A stretch of DNA of 64,000 nucleotides from Microbacterium sp. JZ31. GTDB lineage: Bacteria > Actinomycetota > Actinomycetes > Actinomycetales > Microbacteriaceae. The position numbers were made by a program, and so were the translations under genes. The notes beneath the pieces are model-generated. The model was not told where the DNA came from. It ran no database searches and worked only from the letters and a program-made list of their open reading frames with translations. Shown here one piece after another: positions 1 through 7,278 of the stretch (positions are counted from its first letter, which is position 1; every line of letters begins with the position of its first letter). The stretch covers positions 2,666,001 to 2,730,000 of the forward strand of contig NZ_CP017661.1 in NCBI RefSeq assembly GCF_016805985.1. Direction: 5' to 3'.

Positions 1-877
1 CGCCGAGGGCACCCGCACGCGGGACTGGCTCGCGCCGATCGTCGCCGACGCGGAGGCCGGGTTCGGCGGGCCGCTGAACGCGTACGAGCTTGCGCACTCG
101 ATGATCCAGGCGGGCGCCGCGGGCATCCACTGGGAGGACCAGCTCGCGAGCGAGAAGAAGTGCGGCCACCTGGGCGGCAAGGTGCTCGTGCCGACGCAGC
201 AGCACATCCGCACGCTGAACGCGGCGCGCCTGGCCGCGGACGTCGCAGGTGTCCCGACCATCCAGATCGCCCGCACCGACGCCCTGGCGGCCGACCTGCT
301 CACGAGCGACGTGGACGAGCGCGACCGCGCCTTCCTCACGGGCGAGCGCACGAGCGAGGGGTTCCACCGGGTGCGGGGCGGCATCGATCCCGTCATCTCC
401 CGTGGCCTCGCCTACGCGCCCTACGCCGACCTGCTGTGGGTCGAGACCGGCACGCCCGACATCGAGCTCGCGCGGGAGTTCGCCGCGGCGATCCACGCCG
501 AGTTCCCGGGCAAGATGCTCGCGTACAACTGCTCGCCGAGCTTCAACTGGCACCGCGCGCTGACCGACGCGCAGATCGCGTCGTTCCAGGACGAGCTCGG
601 CGAGCTCGGCTACCGGTTCCAGTTCATCACGCTGGCCGGCTTCCACGCCCTGAACCACTCGATGTACCGGCTCGCCCGCGGCTACGCGCACAGCGGCATG
701 ACCGCGTACGTCGAGCTGCAGGACGCCGAGTTCGCGGACGAGGCCGACGGCTACACCGCCACCAGACACCAGCGGGAGGTCGGCACGGGGTACTTCGACC
801 ACGTGTCGACCGCGCTCAACCCCGCGAGCGCGACTCTCGCCCTCGCCGGCTCCACCGAGACGGCTCAGTTCCACTGA
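1..877 (+). CDS. aceA: isocitrate lyase, C-terminal part (gene begins before the window)
   Basis: Cleaves isocitrate to glyoxylate and succinate in the cytoplasm, the first step of the glyoxylate shunt. The frame is open from base 2 and ends at a TGA at 875-877. The class signature KKCGHLGGK, with the active-site cysteine, lies near bases 155-180, followed by the conserved IARTDA segment. Only about 292 residues are in the window, so the N-terminal third is missing. Malate synthase starts 44 bases downstream on the same strand, so the two genes very likely form one operon for growth on acetate or fatty acids. Confidence 0.95.
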   Translation, partial: AEGTRTRDWLAPIVADAEAGFGGPLNAYELAHSMIQAGAAGIHWEDQLASEKKCGHLGGKVLVPTQQHIRTLNAARLAADVAGVPTIQIARTDALAADLLTSDVDERDRAFLTGERTSEGFHRVRGGIDPVISRGLAYAPYADLLWVETGTPDIELAREFAAAIHAEFPGKMLAYNCSPSFNWHRALTDAQIASFQDELGELGYRFQFITLAGFHALNHSMYRLARGYAHSGMTAYVELQDAEFADEADGYTATRHQREVGTGYFDHVSTALNPASATLALAGSTETAQFH

Positions 878-921
878 GGCCCACCAGGCCCGGACACGCA
901 ACCACTTCTCTGGAGGACATC

Positions 922-2583
922 ATGACCATCACCGACATCGCTCCCCCGCCGCGCGCGATCCGCCAGGAGCCGCAGCGCATCGTGCCGACCCTGACCGTCG
1001 TCGGGCCGCTGCACGACCGGTTCGAGGAGATCCTGACGGGCGAGGCGCTCGCGTTCGTCGCGCAGCTGCACGAACTCTTCGCCGGGGCACGCTACGACAG
1101 GCTCGCCGACCGGATGCGCCACGGCTACGAGATCGGCAACGGCCGCGACCCGCGGTTCCGCGAGGACACGGCCCGCATCCGCGAGGACGCCTCGTGGCGG
1201 ATCGCGGGCGTGGGACCGGGGCTCGAGGATCGCCGCGTCGAGATCACGGGGCCGACGGACCCGCGCATGGCGATCAACGCGCTGAACTCGGGCGCGCGCG
1301 TGTGGCTCGCCGACCAGGAGGACGCCACCAGCCCGACCTGGCGCAACGTGATCGGCGGTCAGCTCTCGCTGTACGACGCGATCCGCGGGCAGCTGACGTT
1401 CACGTCGCCGGAGGGCAGGCGCTACGAGGTCACGGCCGAGCGGACTCCGACGATCGTGATGCGCCCGCGCGGCTGGCACCTGGAGGAGCACCACCTGCAC
1501 TTCACGGACAAGTACCGACGCACGATGGCGGCGTCCGGATCGCTCGTCGACTTCGGGCTCTACGCGTTCCACAACGCGCAGGCCCTGATCGATCAGGGCC
1601 GCGGACCGTACTTCTACCTGCCGAAGATCGAGTCGGCGGAGGAGGCCCGCCTGTGGGACCAGGTCTTCACCTTCACGGAGCACTACCTCGGGATCGCGCA
1701 CGGCACGATCCGCGCGACCGTGCTGATCGAGACGCTGCCGGCCGCGTTCGAGATGGAGGAGATCCTGTACGAGCTGCGCGATCACTGCGCGGGGCTCAAC
1801 GCGGGTCGCTGGGACTACATCTTCTCGATCATCAAGACCTACCGCGGCCGCGGATCGCGCTTCGTGATGCCGGATCGCAACCAGGTGACCATGACGGTCG
1901 ACTTCATGCGGGCGTACACCGAGCTGCTCGTGAAGACCTGCCACAAGCGCGGCGCCCACGCGATCGGCGGCATGAGCGCCTTCATCCCGAACCGGCGCGA
2001 CCCCGAGGCGAACGCCCGTGCGCTCGAGCAGGTCGCGGCCGACAAGCGGCGCGAGGCCGCGGACGGCTTCGACGGCACGTGGGTGGCGCACCCCGACCTC
2101 ATCCCGGTCGCGCGCGCCGAGTTCGACGCCGTGCTCGGCTCGCGGCCGAACCAGCTCGAGCGTCAGCGCGACGACGTGCAGGTGTTCGAGCGGCACCTGC
2201 TGAACCTCTGGATCGGTCGTCCGATCACCGACGCGGGCGTGCACGCGAACGTGTCGGTCGCGCTGCGCTACATCGAGGCGTGGCTGCGCGGCCAGGGCGC
2301 CGTCGCGATCGACGGCCTCATGGAGGACGTCGCGACCGCCGAGATCTCGCGGTCGCAGATCTGGCAGTGGATCCGTCAGGAGAAGTCGACCCAGGAGGGC
2401 ACGCTCATCACGCGCGAGCACGTGTCCACGCTCGTCGACCGGGTGCTCGCCGAGGTCGACCGGCGCGACGGCGACCGCTTCGACCAGGCCGCGGAGGTGT
2501 TCCGCGACGTGGCGCTGTCGGAGGGCTTCCGCCCGTTCCTCACCACGCGCGCTTACGCCGAGTTCCTGGTCGAGACCGCCTGA
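922..2583 (+). CDS. aceB: malate synthase A
   Basis: Condenses glyoxylate with acetyl-CoA to malate, the second enzyme of the glyoxylate shunt. The ATG at 922 has TGGAGG at 911-916 as ribosome binding site. The open frame runs further upstream, but that part only shadows aceA. The protein has 553 residues, close to the usual 530-550 for the A isoform. Typical segments are visible: ADQEDATSPTW near residue 130, IVMRPRGWH near 178, and NCHHKRG-like TCHKRGAHAIGGMSAFIP near 340-360. It directly follows aceA. Two hairpins after the stop probably end the transcript. Confidence 0.95.
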   Translation: MTITDIAPPPRAIRQEPQRIVPTLTVVGPLHDRFEEILTGEALAFVAQLHELFAGARYDRLADRMRHGYEIGNGRDPRFREDTARIREDASWRIAGVGPGLEDRRVEITGPTDPRMAINALNSGARVWLADQEDATSPTWRNVIGGQLSLYDAIRGQLTFTSPEGRRYEVTAERTPTIVMRPRGWHLEEHHLHFTDKYRRTMAASGSLVDFGLYAFHNAQALIDQGRGPYFYLPKIESAEEARLWDQVFTFTEHYLGIAHGTIRATVLIETLPAAFEMEEILYELRDHCAGLNAGRWDYIFSIIKTYRGRGSRFVMPDRNQVTMTVDFMRAYTELLVKTCHKRGAHAIGGMSAFIPNRRDPEANARALEQVAADKRREAADGFDGTWVAHPDLIPVARAEFDAVLGSRPNQLERQRDDVQVFERHLLNLWIGRPITDAGVHANVSVALRYIEAWLRGQGAVAIDGLMEDVATAEISRSQIWQWIRQEKSTQEGTLITREHVSTLVDRVLAEVDRRDGDRFDQAAEVFRDVALSEGFRPFLTTRAYAEFLVETA

Positions 2584-2587
2584 GACC

Positions 2588-2642
2588 GGGCGGCGCGATC
2601 CGCCGCCCACCGGGGCGCCCCGCTTGCTGCGCGGGGCGCCCC
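2588..2642 (+). terminator. tandem hairpins after aceB
   Basis: Two inverted repeats follow the aceB stop. The first is GGGCGGCG/CGCCGCCC (2588-2608) with a five-base loop. The second is a perfect 12-bp stem GGGGCGCCCCGC/GCGGGGCGCCCC (2612-2642) with loop TTGCTGC. No U tract follows, which is common in high-GC actinobacteria. Confidence 0.6.
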
Positions 2643-2707
2643 TCTCGCTGCGCCCACGAGGCCCGCGCGGACACACCCACTCCGGCTGCCCTACATTCGG
2701 AGTCCTG

Positions 2708-3517
2708 ATGACCCTTGATCGCCTCCTCGCTCGCCCGACCGCCGACATCGCATACTCGGACCGAGGCGTCGGCCGTCCCGATGTCGTCCTGACGCATGGC
2801 GCGGGAGTGGACCATGCGATGTTCGAGGCGCAGGCCGCGTCGCTCGCGCAGCGCGGGGTCCGGGTGATCCTGTGGGATCTGCGCGGTCATGGACGGTCGA
2901 GCATCGCGCAAGGCACCCGCTTCACGGCGCGCGATGCCCTCGGCGATCTCGACGCGCTGCTGCGCGCCTGCGGCACGGCCGCACCCGTGCTCGTCGGACA
3001 CTCGCTCGGCGGCAACCTCGCTCAGGCCTTCGCGCAGCGTCACCCGGACCGGGTGACAGGAGTGGTCGTGCTGGACGCCACCTGGAACGCGGGTCCGCTC
3101 TCGAGGCCCGAGCGGAGCGCACTGCGCCTGGCGGCCCCCATCTTGTCCCTGATTCCCGCGCGCGCCCTCCCGCACCTGATGGCCCGTGCATCGGCGCAGT
3201 CGCCGGAGGCGATCGCGCTCACGGAAGCGGCGTTCGCACGCATGCCCAAGCGCCGCTTCCTCGAGGTCTGGAGGGCCACCACCTCATTGGTCTCGCCGGA
3301 CCCCGGCTTCCGTTCCGCGGTGCCGATCGCGCTGATCCGCGGCGCGCGGGATCGCACCGGCAACATCGCCGCGGCGATGCGGCGGTGGGCGGCCGCCGAG
3401 GACATCGTCGAGCGCGTCATCCCGGATGCCGGCCACATGGTGACCTGGGACGCACCGGACGCGGTCTCTCGCGTGCTCATCGGCGTCCTGCGCGACTGGA
3501 AGCTCTTGCCGGAGTGA
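2708..3517 (+). CDS. alpha/beta hydrolase
   Basis: Cytoplasmic alpha/beta-fold hydrolase of 269 residues with unknown substrate. The nucleophile elbow GHSLGG (Ser at about residue 99) and a late DAGH segment with the probable catalytic His are visible, as is HGAG near the oxyanion hole. The frame extends upstream to 2624, but that lies inside the terminator loop. The ATG at 2708 is preceded by TACATT at 2692-2697, so the message may be nearly leaderless. The nearest family is the MenH-like or lipase-type hydrolases; esterase activity is only an inference. Confidence 0.8.
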   Translation: MTLDRLLARPTADIAYSDRGVGRPDVVLTHGAGVDHAMFEAQAASLAQRGVRVILWDLRGHGRSSIAQGTRFTARDALGDLDALLRACGTAAPVLVGHSLGGNLAQAFAQRHPDRVTGVVVLDATWNAGPLSRPERSALRLAAPILSLIPARALPHLMARASAQSPEAIALTEAAFARMPKRRFLEVWRATTSLVSPDPGFRSAVPIALIRGARDRTGNIAAAMRRWAAAEDIVERVIPDAGHMVTWDAPDAVSRVLIGVLRDWKLLPE

Positions 3518-3548
3518 CGCGTCAACCCGTCCCCACCCCCGCGCGGCG

Positions 3549-3578
3549 TTGACATCCCGGGCGTGTCGCCGATACGGT
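3549..3578 (+). promoter_or_regulatory. consensus sigma-70-type promoter of the rtcB leader
   Basis: TTGACA (3549-3554) is followed after 18 bases by TACGGT (3573-3578). This predicts a transcript start near 3585, about 265 bases before rtcB. Confidence 0.65.
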
Positions 3579-3631
3579 GGCAAGTCCGTGCCGGCCGGCG
3601 CGGAACGAAAAGGCAGGCCGAGAGGACGACC

Positions 3632-3715
3632 GTGAGCGCATTCCCGCAGCCCACGCCGGTTCTGGGGAACCCCCGGAACCGCGAAGAGTCGTGCCCTCCG
3701 GCGCCGGTCGTCTAG
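3632..3715 (+). CDS. putative proline-rich leader peptide upstream of rtcB
   Basis: A 27-codon frame starts with GTG at 3632, five bases after AGAGGA (3621-3626), and stops at TAG 3713-3715. Seven of its 27 residues are proline and one is cysteine; third codon positions are GC-rich like the neighbouring genes. It lies between a strong promoter and an intrinsic terminator, 20 bases before the terminator stem. This is the arrangement of leader peptides that control transcription by ribosome stalling. Whether it is translated is not known; a chance frame in GC-rich DNA is possible. Confidence 0.4.
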   Translation: MSAFPQPTPVLGNPRNREESCPPAPVV

Positions 3716-3734
3716 GCAGCATCCCGCTGGCCTC

Positions 3735-3771
3735 ACGCCCCGCACCGCACAGGTCCGGGGCGTCTTCCTTT
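3735..3771 (+). terminator. intrinsic terminator in the rtcB leader
   Basis: ACGCCCCG (3735-3742) pairs with CGGGGCGT (3756-3763), and a pyrimidine-rich tail CTTCCTTT follows. It stands 80 bases before the rtcB start, so transcription must pass or bypass it. Confidence 0.6.
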
Positions 3772-3851
3772 CCGCACAGCCGCCCACCGGCAGCCGCGGG
3801 AGCGAGCACCCGGATCCGGACCCGCCGCTCTCCCCCACAAGGAAAGGAATC

Positions 3852-5021
3852 ATGGAGAGGCTCTCGAAGCACCTGCTGTCGTGGGCGTCGCTCCTGGACG
3901 AGCTCACGCTCGAGCAGGCGCGCGTCTCGTCGCGGATGCCGTTCATCCACCCGCACCTGGCCCTCATGCCCGACGCCCACCTGGGCAAGGGCGCGACGGT
4001 CGGGTCGGTGATCCCGACGCTCGGGGCGATCATGCCCGCGGCCGTCGGGGTCGACATCGGCTGCGGCATGATCGCCGTGCGCACCCAGTTCACCCGCGAG
4101 CACCTCGCCGGCCGCGACCTGAAGCCGCTGCGCGAGGCGATCGAGCGCGCGATCCCGCTCTCGGCCGGGCGCGACAACCGCAAGGTCGTCGCCACCGCCG
4201 CTCCGCGGGTCGCCGAGCTCGAGCAGCGCGCCGAGCGCGCCGGGTTCGATCCGGCGACGTACGCGGGTCGCTGGCGTCTGCAGCTGGGGTCGCTCGGATC
4301 CGGGAACCACTTCATCGAGGTCTCCGTCGACGAGACGGATGGGATCTGGATGTTCCTGCATTCCGGATCGCGGGGCGTCGGCAACAGGATCGCCACGCAT
4401 CACATCGCGGTCGCGCAGCGGATCGCGAAGGAGCAGCGGATCGACCTGCCCCACCGCGACCTCGCCTACCTCACGGAGGGCACGCCCGAGTTCGACCGGT
4501 ACATCCGCGAGCTCCGGTGGGCGCAGCACTTCGCCCTGCTGAACCGCGAGGAGATGATGGATCGCGTCGCACGTCAGCTCGGGGAGTTCCTCGGCGAGGA
4601 CGTGATCGAGCACGAGCGGATCAACTGCCACCACAACTTCACGGAGAAGGAGACGCACGCGGGCCGGGAGGTGTGGGTGTCGCGCAAGGGCGCGATTCAG
4701 GCCGACGCCGGCCGGGCGGGCCTGATCCCCGGCTCGATGGGCACGGCGTCGTACGTGGTCGAGGGCCTCGGCAACCCGCTGTCGCTGAACTCGTCGCCGC
4801 ACGGCGCGGGCCGCGAGCACTCGCGGTCGGCGGCGCGGCGGATGTTCACGCACGCGCAGCTGCGCGAGGCGATGAGGGGCATCGAGTACCGCGACACCGA
4901 GGCGTTCCTCGACGAGATCCCCGCCGCCTACAAGCCGATCGACCGGGTCATGGCGGACGCGGCCGATCTCGTGACCATCCGGCACACGCTGCGCCAGCTC
5001 GTCAACGTGAAGGGCGACTGA
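3852..5021 (+). CDS. rtcB: RtcB-family RNA ligase
   Basis: Joins RNA 2',3'-cyclic phosphate or 3'-phosphate ends to 5'-OH ends using GTP and Mn2+, in tRNA or rRNA repair. The 389-residue protein carries the family motifs in order: DAHLGKG, GVDIGCGM (metal-binding Asp and Cys), GSLGSGNHF, HSGSRG, HHNF, SRKGA, and SPHGAGR, whose His is the guanylylated residue. AAGGAAAGG just before the ATG is a good ribosome binding site. No archease or tRNA gene is adjacent. It is preceded by a possible attenuator leader, unlike its neighbours, which suggests induction on stress or ribosome damage. Confidence 0.93.
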   Translation: MERLSKHLLSWASLLDELTLEQARVSSRMPFIHPHLALMPDAHLGKGATVGSVIPTLGAIMPAAVGVDIGCGMIAVRTQFTREHLAGRDLKPLREAIERAIPLSAGRDNRKVVATAAPRVAELEQRAERAGFDPATYAGRWRLQLGSLGSGNHFIEVSVDETDGIWMFLHSGSRGVGNRIATHHIAVAQRIAKEQRIDLPHRDLAYLTEGTPEFDRYIRELRWAQHFALLNREEMMDRVARQLGEFLGEDVIEHERINCHHNFTEKETHAGREVWVSRKGAIQADAGRAGLIPGSMGTASYVVEGLGNPLSLNSSPHGAGREHSRSAARRMFTHAQLREAMRGIEYRDTEAFLDEIPAAYKPIDRVMADAADLVTIRHTLRQLVNVKGD

Positions 5022-5029
5022 CCATCGCG

Positions 5030-5064
5030 CGAAGGCCCGCATCCATCGAGGATGCGGGCCTTCG
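5030..5064. terminator. bidirectional terminator between rtcB and the NUDIX gene
   Basis: A perfect 14-bp stem (5031-5044 with 5050-5063) with loop ATCGA, extendable by one pair. It lies between two convergent genes and can serve both. Confidence 0.8.
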
Positions 5065-5076
5065 TCGCGTCGACGC

Positions 5077-5745
5077 TCACGCCGGCAGCGGGATCACCCT
5101 CGTCTCGTCCCACGGCTCGGCCCAGCCGAGGCGATCGAACAGCGCGTCGAGCAGCATCGCCGTGAAGCCCCACACGAGGTGCTCGTCCACCGTGAACGCG
5201 GGGCCGCGCCACTCGCGCCCGTCGCGGTGGATGACCGTGACGCCGCGATGCGCCGGGTCCAGCAGGTCGGCGACCGGCGCGCGGAAGACGGCGGACGACT
5301 CCCCCACGTCGACGACGCGCACGGGCGACGGCTTCCGCCACCACCCGAGCACGGGCGTCACGAGATGCCGCGAGAACGCCAGCGGCACCTCGGGCAGGGC
5401 GCCGAGCACGTCGACGCCCGCGGGATCCAGGCCGGTCTCCTCCTGTGCCTCGCGCAGGGCGGTCGCGGCGGCATCGGAATCGCCCGGGTCCACCCGCCCA
5501 CCGGGGAAGGCCACCTGGCCGGGGTGCGCCCGCAACGTGGCCGCGCGGGAGAGCAACAGCACGTCGAGGTCGCGCGAGACGACGGGATCCGGCGTCTCGG
5601 CGGCCGAACGATCCAGCCGCCCGAACAGCAGCAGGACGGCCGCGGCGCGCGGCGAGGCGGCGCGGGGCATGTCGGCGAGCAGCGGGAGGTCGGTGCCCAC
5701 GAGCGCGGCGAGCTCGTCCCGCGCGCTGCGCACTCCGTCCGTCAC
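5077..5745 (-). CDS. NUDIX hydrolase, CoA-pyrophosphatase type
   Basis: Protein of 222 residues that probably hydrolyses CoA or a related nucleotide diphosphate. The NUDIX box begins GGRVDPGDSDAAATALRE and continues AQEETGL, at about residues 80-104. The D-x-D spacing and TALREA are typical of the NudL/Nudt7 CoA group rather than MutT. The chosen GTG start at 5745 has TAGCGT seven bases upstream (5753-5758), fitting a leaderless transcript. It is convergent with rtcB across a shared terminator. Substrate assignment is inference. Confidence 0.85.
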   Translation of the reverse strand: MTDGVRSARDELAALVGTDLPLLADMPRAASPRAAAVLLLFGRLDRSAAETPDPVVSRDLDVLLLSRAATLRAHPGQVAFPGGRVDPGDSDAAATALREAQEETGLDPAGVDVLGALPEVPLAFSRHLVTPVLGWWRKPSPVRVVDVGESSAVFRAPVADLLDPAHRGVTVIHRDGREWRGPAFTVDEHLVWGFTAMLLDALFDRLGWAEPWDETRVIPLPA

Positions 5746-5752
5746 CCCACCG

Positions 5753-5758
5753 ACGCTA
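5753..5758 (-). promoter_or_regulatory. -10 box of a leaderless promoter (NUDIX gene)
   Basis: TAGCGT on the minus strand, seven bases before the GTG start at 5745. No ribosome binding site is visible. Confidence 0.5.
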
Positions 5759-5781
5759 CCCGTCGTCGGTGCACCCGGCGC

Positions 5782-5861
5782 CGATCCGGACATCCGCACG
5801 GATCCGGATGTCACGGAGCCGCGCGATCCGGAACGGTGCAGATCTCCGGATCCGTGCGGCG
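5782..5861. repeat. GATCCGGA-rich intergenic repeat, copy 1
   Basis: Contains the 18-mer GATCCGGACATCCGCACG (5783-5800) and the 19-mer CGGAACGGTGCAGATCTCC (5829-5847). Both recur in the intergenic region at 58.4-58.6 kb. The element is rich in self-complementary GGATCC-like segments and fills the gap between the NUDIX and FMN-reductase genes. Confidence 0.7.
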
Positions 5862-5873
5862 ACGCGCCGGTCC

Positions 5874-6434
5874 TCACCCGCGCAGCGGCTTGAGCGCTCC
5901 CGCCCAGCGTTCGACCTGCGCGAACATCTCCTGCGCGATCGGCGGATGGTGGTCGCCGGGTGTGAAGTCCTGGTAGTCCACGAAATCGGTCGCCAGCAGG
6001 AAGTTCACCGCCGTGCGGACATCGGCGATCTGCAGCTCCCCGCACATCCCGCGCAGGTGCTCGATCGCACGGGCGCCGCCGATGGATCCGTACCCGACGA
6101 ACCCCGCGGCCTTGTCGTTCCACTCGGCGTAGAGGTAGTCGATCGCGTTCTTGAGCGCTCCGGAGGTCGACCGGTTGTACTCGGGCGTGACGAACACGTA
6201 GCCGTCGTACTGCCCGATCAGCTCCGCCCACCGCTTGGTGTGCTCATTCTGGTAGTGGCCCTGTGACGGCGGGATGGGCTCGTCGAGCAGCGGCAGCTCA
6301 TGGTCGGCGAGGTCGATCAGCTCGTACGTCGCGGGCCGGTCGGCGGCCTGGGACATCACCCAGTCGGCGACATCCTCGCCGTTGCGGCCGGGCCGGGTGG
6401 TGCCGAGGATCACGGCGATGCGGAGGTCGGTCAT
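5874..6434 (-). CDS. NAD(P)H-dependent FMN reductase family protein
   Basis: Flavodoxin-fold oxidoreductase of 186 residues that probably reduces FMN or quinones with NADPH. The N-terminal phosphate-binding segment GTTRPGRNGE and the flavin-ring segment PEYNRSTSGALKNAID (about residues 82-97) are characteristic. The ATG at 6434 has AAGGAGCTCCG just upstream; a longer frame from 6491 lacks such a site. Its physiological substrate cannot be read from context, as the neighbours are unrelated. Confidence 0.88.
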   Translation of the reverse strand: MTDLRIAVILGTTRPGRNGEDVADWVMSQAADRPATYELIDLADHELPLLDEPIPPSQGHYQNEHTKRWAELIGQYDGYVFVTPEYNRSTSGALKNAIDYLYAEWNDKAAGFVGYGSIGGARAIEHLRGMCGELQIADVRTAVNFLLATDFVDYQDFTPGDHHPPIAQEMFAQVERWAGALKPLRG

Positions 6435-6513
6435 CGGAGCTCCTTCGTTCGTCGGAGCCTCGATGCTCGCAGGAGACCGGATGATCCGCACGCGGCTTGA
6501 CAGCCCTCCCGCC

Positions 6514-6544
6514 TGCTCGTTGAGCGAGCGAAGCGAGTCGAAAC
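6514..6544 (+). repeat. single GAGCGAAGCGAGTCGAAAC repeat
   Basis: One arm of the dispersed palindromic repeat family, of the form CTCGTTGAGCGAGCGAAGCG followed by AGTCGAAAC. It lies between the FMN reductase start and the end of the zinc-ribbon gene. Confidence 0.75.
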
Positions 6545-6580
6545 GCCGCTACGCGTCCCGGTGACCTCACCGCACCCGCG

Positions 6581-7087
6581 TCAGCCGCAGTTCGGGCAGA
6601 CCCCGGTCAGCGGCATCTGCATGAAGCAGGTCATGCAGATCTGGCCCTCGCGCGGCTCGGTCGCGCCCGCGCGCGGGGCCGCGGTGGTGCCGGATGACGT
6701 GCGCGGTGCCGCCGTCCGCTTCTTCGCGCGGTCGGCGAGCGGGCGCTCGCGGGTCTCGTAGTGCGTGATGCCCCATGCGCCGCGGAATCGGCGGCTGGGC
6801 CAGCGCGGACGGTCGCCCGCCAGTCGCTCCGCGTCCGTCTCCGAGCGGAACCCCGTCGTGTAGCCGTCGTGCACCTCGAGCGCGGGGCCGCCGGCGCTGC
6901 GCTCGAGCTTGAAGTAGGTGCGGAAGCCGACGATCGCGGACGCGTTCACGCCCTGGGCGATGCCGCGCAGCAGCTCGAGGTTGCCCACGGGTGTGCCGTA
7001 GCGCACGAACGCCTCCTCGATCGAGGCCATCTGCACGGCCCGACCCTCCTTGGCGTGGTCGATGGATCGCTCGGGCGTGCTGCTCAT
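6581..7087 (-). CDS. conserved hypothetical protein with C-terminal zinc ribbon
   Basis: Unrecognised protein of 168 residues. The first 110 residues look globular and mixed; residues about 110-145 are basic and Ala/Thr/Arg-rich, probably a linker. The last 20 residues form a CxxC-x9-CxxC knuckle (CMTC ... CPNC), which should bind one zinc ion. The start is uncertain: the ATG at 7087 has GGAGGA directly against it and GACAAT six bases before it, so a leaderless start is possible; ATG 7030 is an alternative. Neither neighbour points to a function. Confidence 0.7.
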   Translation of the reverse strand: MSSTPERSIDHAKEGRAVQMASIEEAFVRYGTPVGNLELLRGIAQGVNASAIVGFRTYFKLERSAGGPALEVHDGYTTGFRSETDAERLAGDRPRWPSRRFRGAWGITHYETRERPLADRAKKRTAAPRTSSGTTAAPRAGATEPREGQICMTCFMQMPLTGVCPNCG

Positions 7088-7278
7088 TCCTCCATTGTCG
7101 TCCGTCCCGGCTGAGCGCGCGCCCGGGCCGGTCGTTGCGCCCGCAAAGCGGGGGGGGAAACGCCTCGACGTAGCGGACCAGGCGAGGGGATCGCCGGAGA
7201 CGCCTGCGGAGCCCGCAGAAGACGTCGATCCCCCTCACCGTCGAACGGCGACCACGCGCGTGACCAGCGCCGCCGGCC

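Larger units (their letters stand above)
3585..3771 (+). ncRNA. putative attenuator leader RNA of rtcB
   Basis: The stretch between promoter and terminator contains a short reading frame (3632-3715) and stems that cannot form together. Bases 3592-3601 can pair with 3701-3710 (10 bp, one G-U). Bases 3625-3632, which include part of the leader ribosome binding region, pair perfectly with 3705-3712, so the two helices compete. GGTTC at 3658-3662 can pair with GAACC at 3667-3671 or at 3676-3680. The leader ends in an intrinsic terminator at 3735-3771. I did not recognise a known riboswitch class. The 80 bases between the terminator and rtcB show no second promoter that I can support. Confidence 0.5.

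Noticed and set aside
160..921. Upstream extension of the malate synthase frame across aceA
   Set aside because: The extension has no family similarity and overlaps the well-supported aceA frame; the ATG at 922 has a clear ribosome site.
3585..3771. Known riboswitch upstream of rtcB (cobalamin, TPP, glycine, fluoride, guanidine)
   Set aside because: None of the conserved core motifs of these classes is visible; a leader peptide and terminator are present instead.
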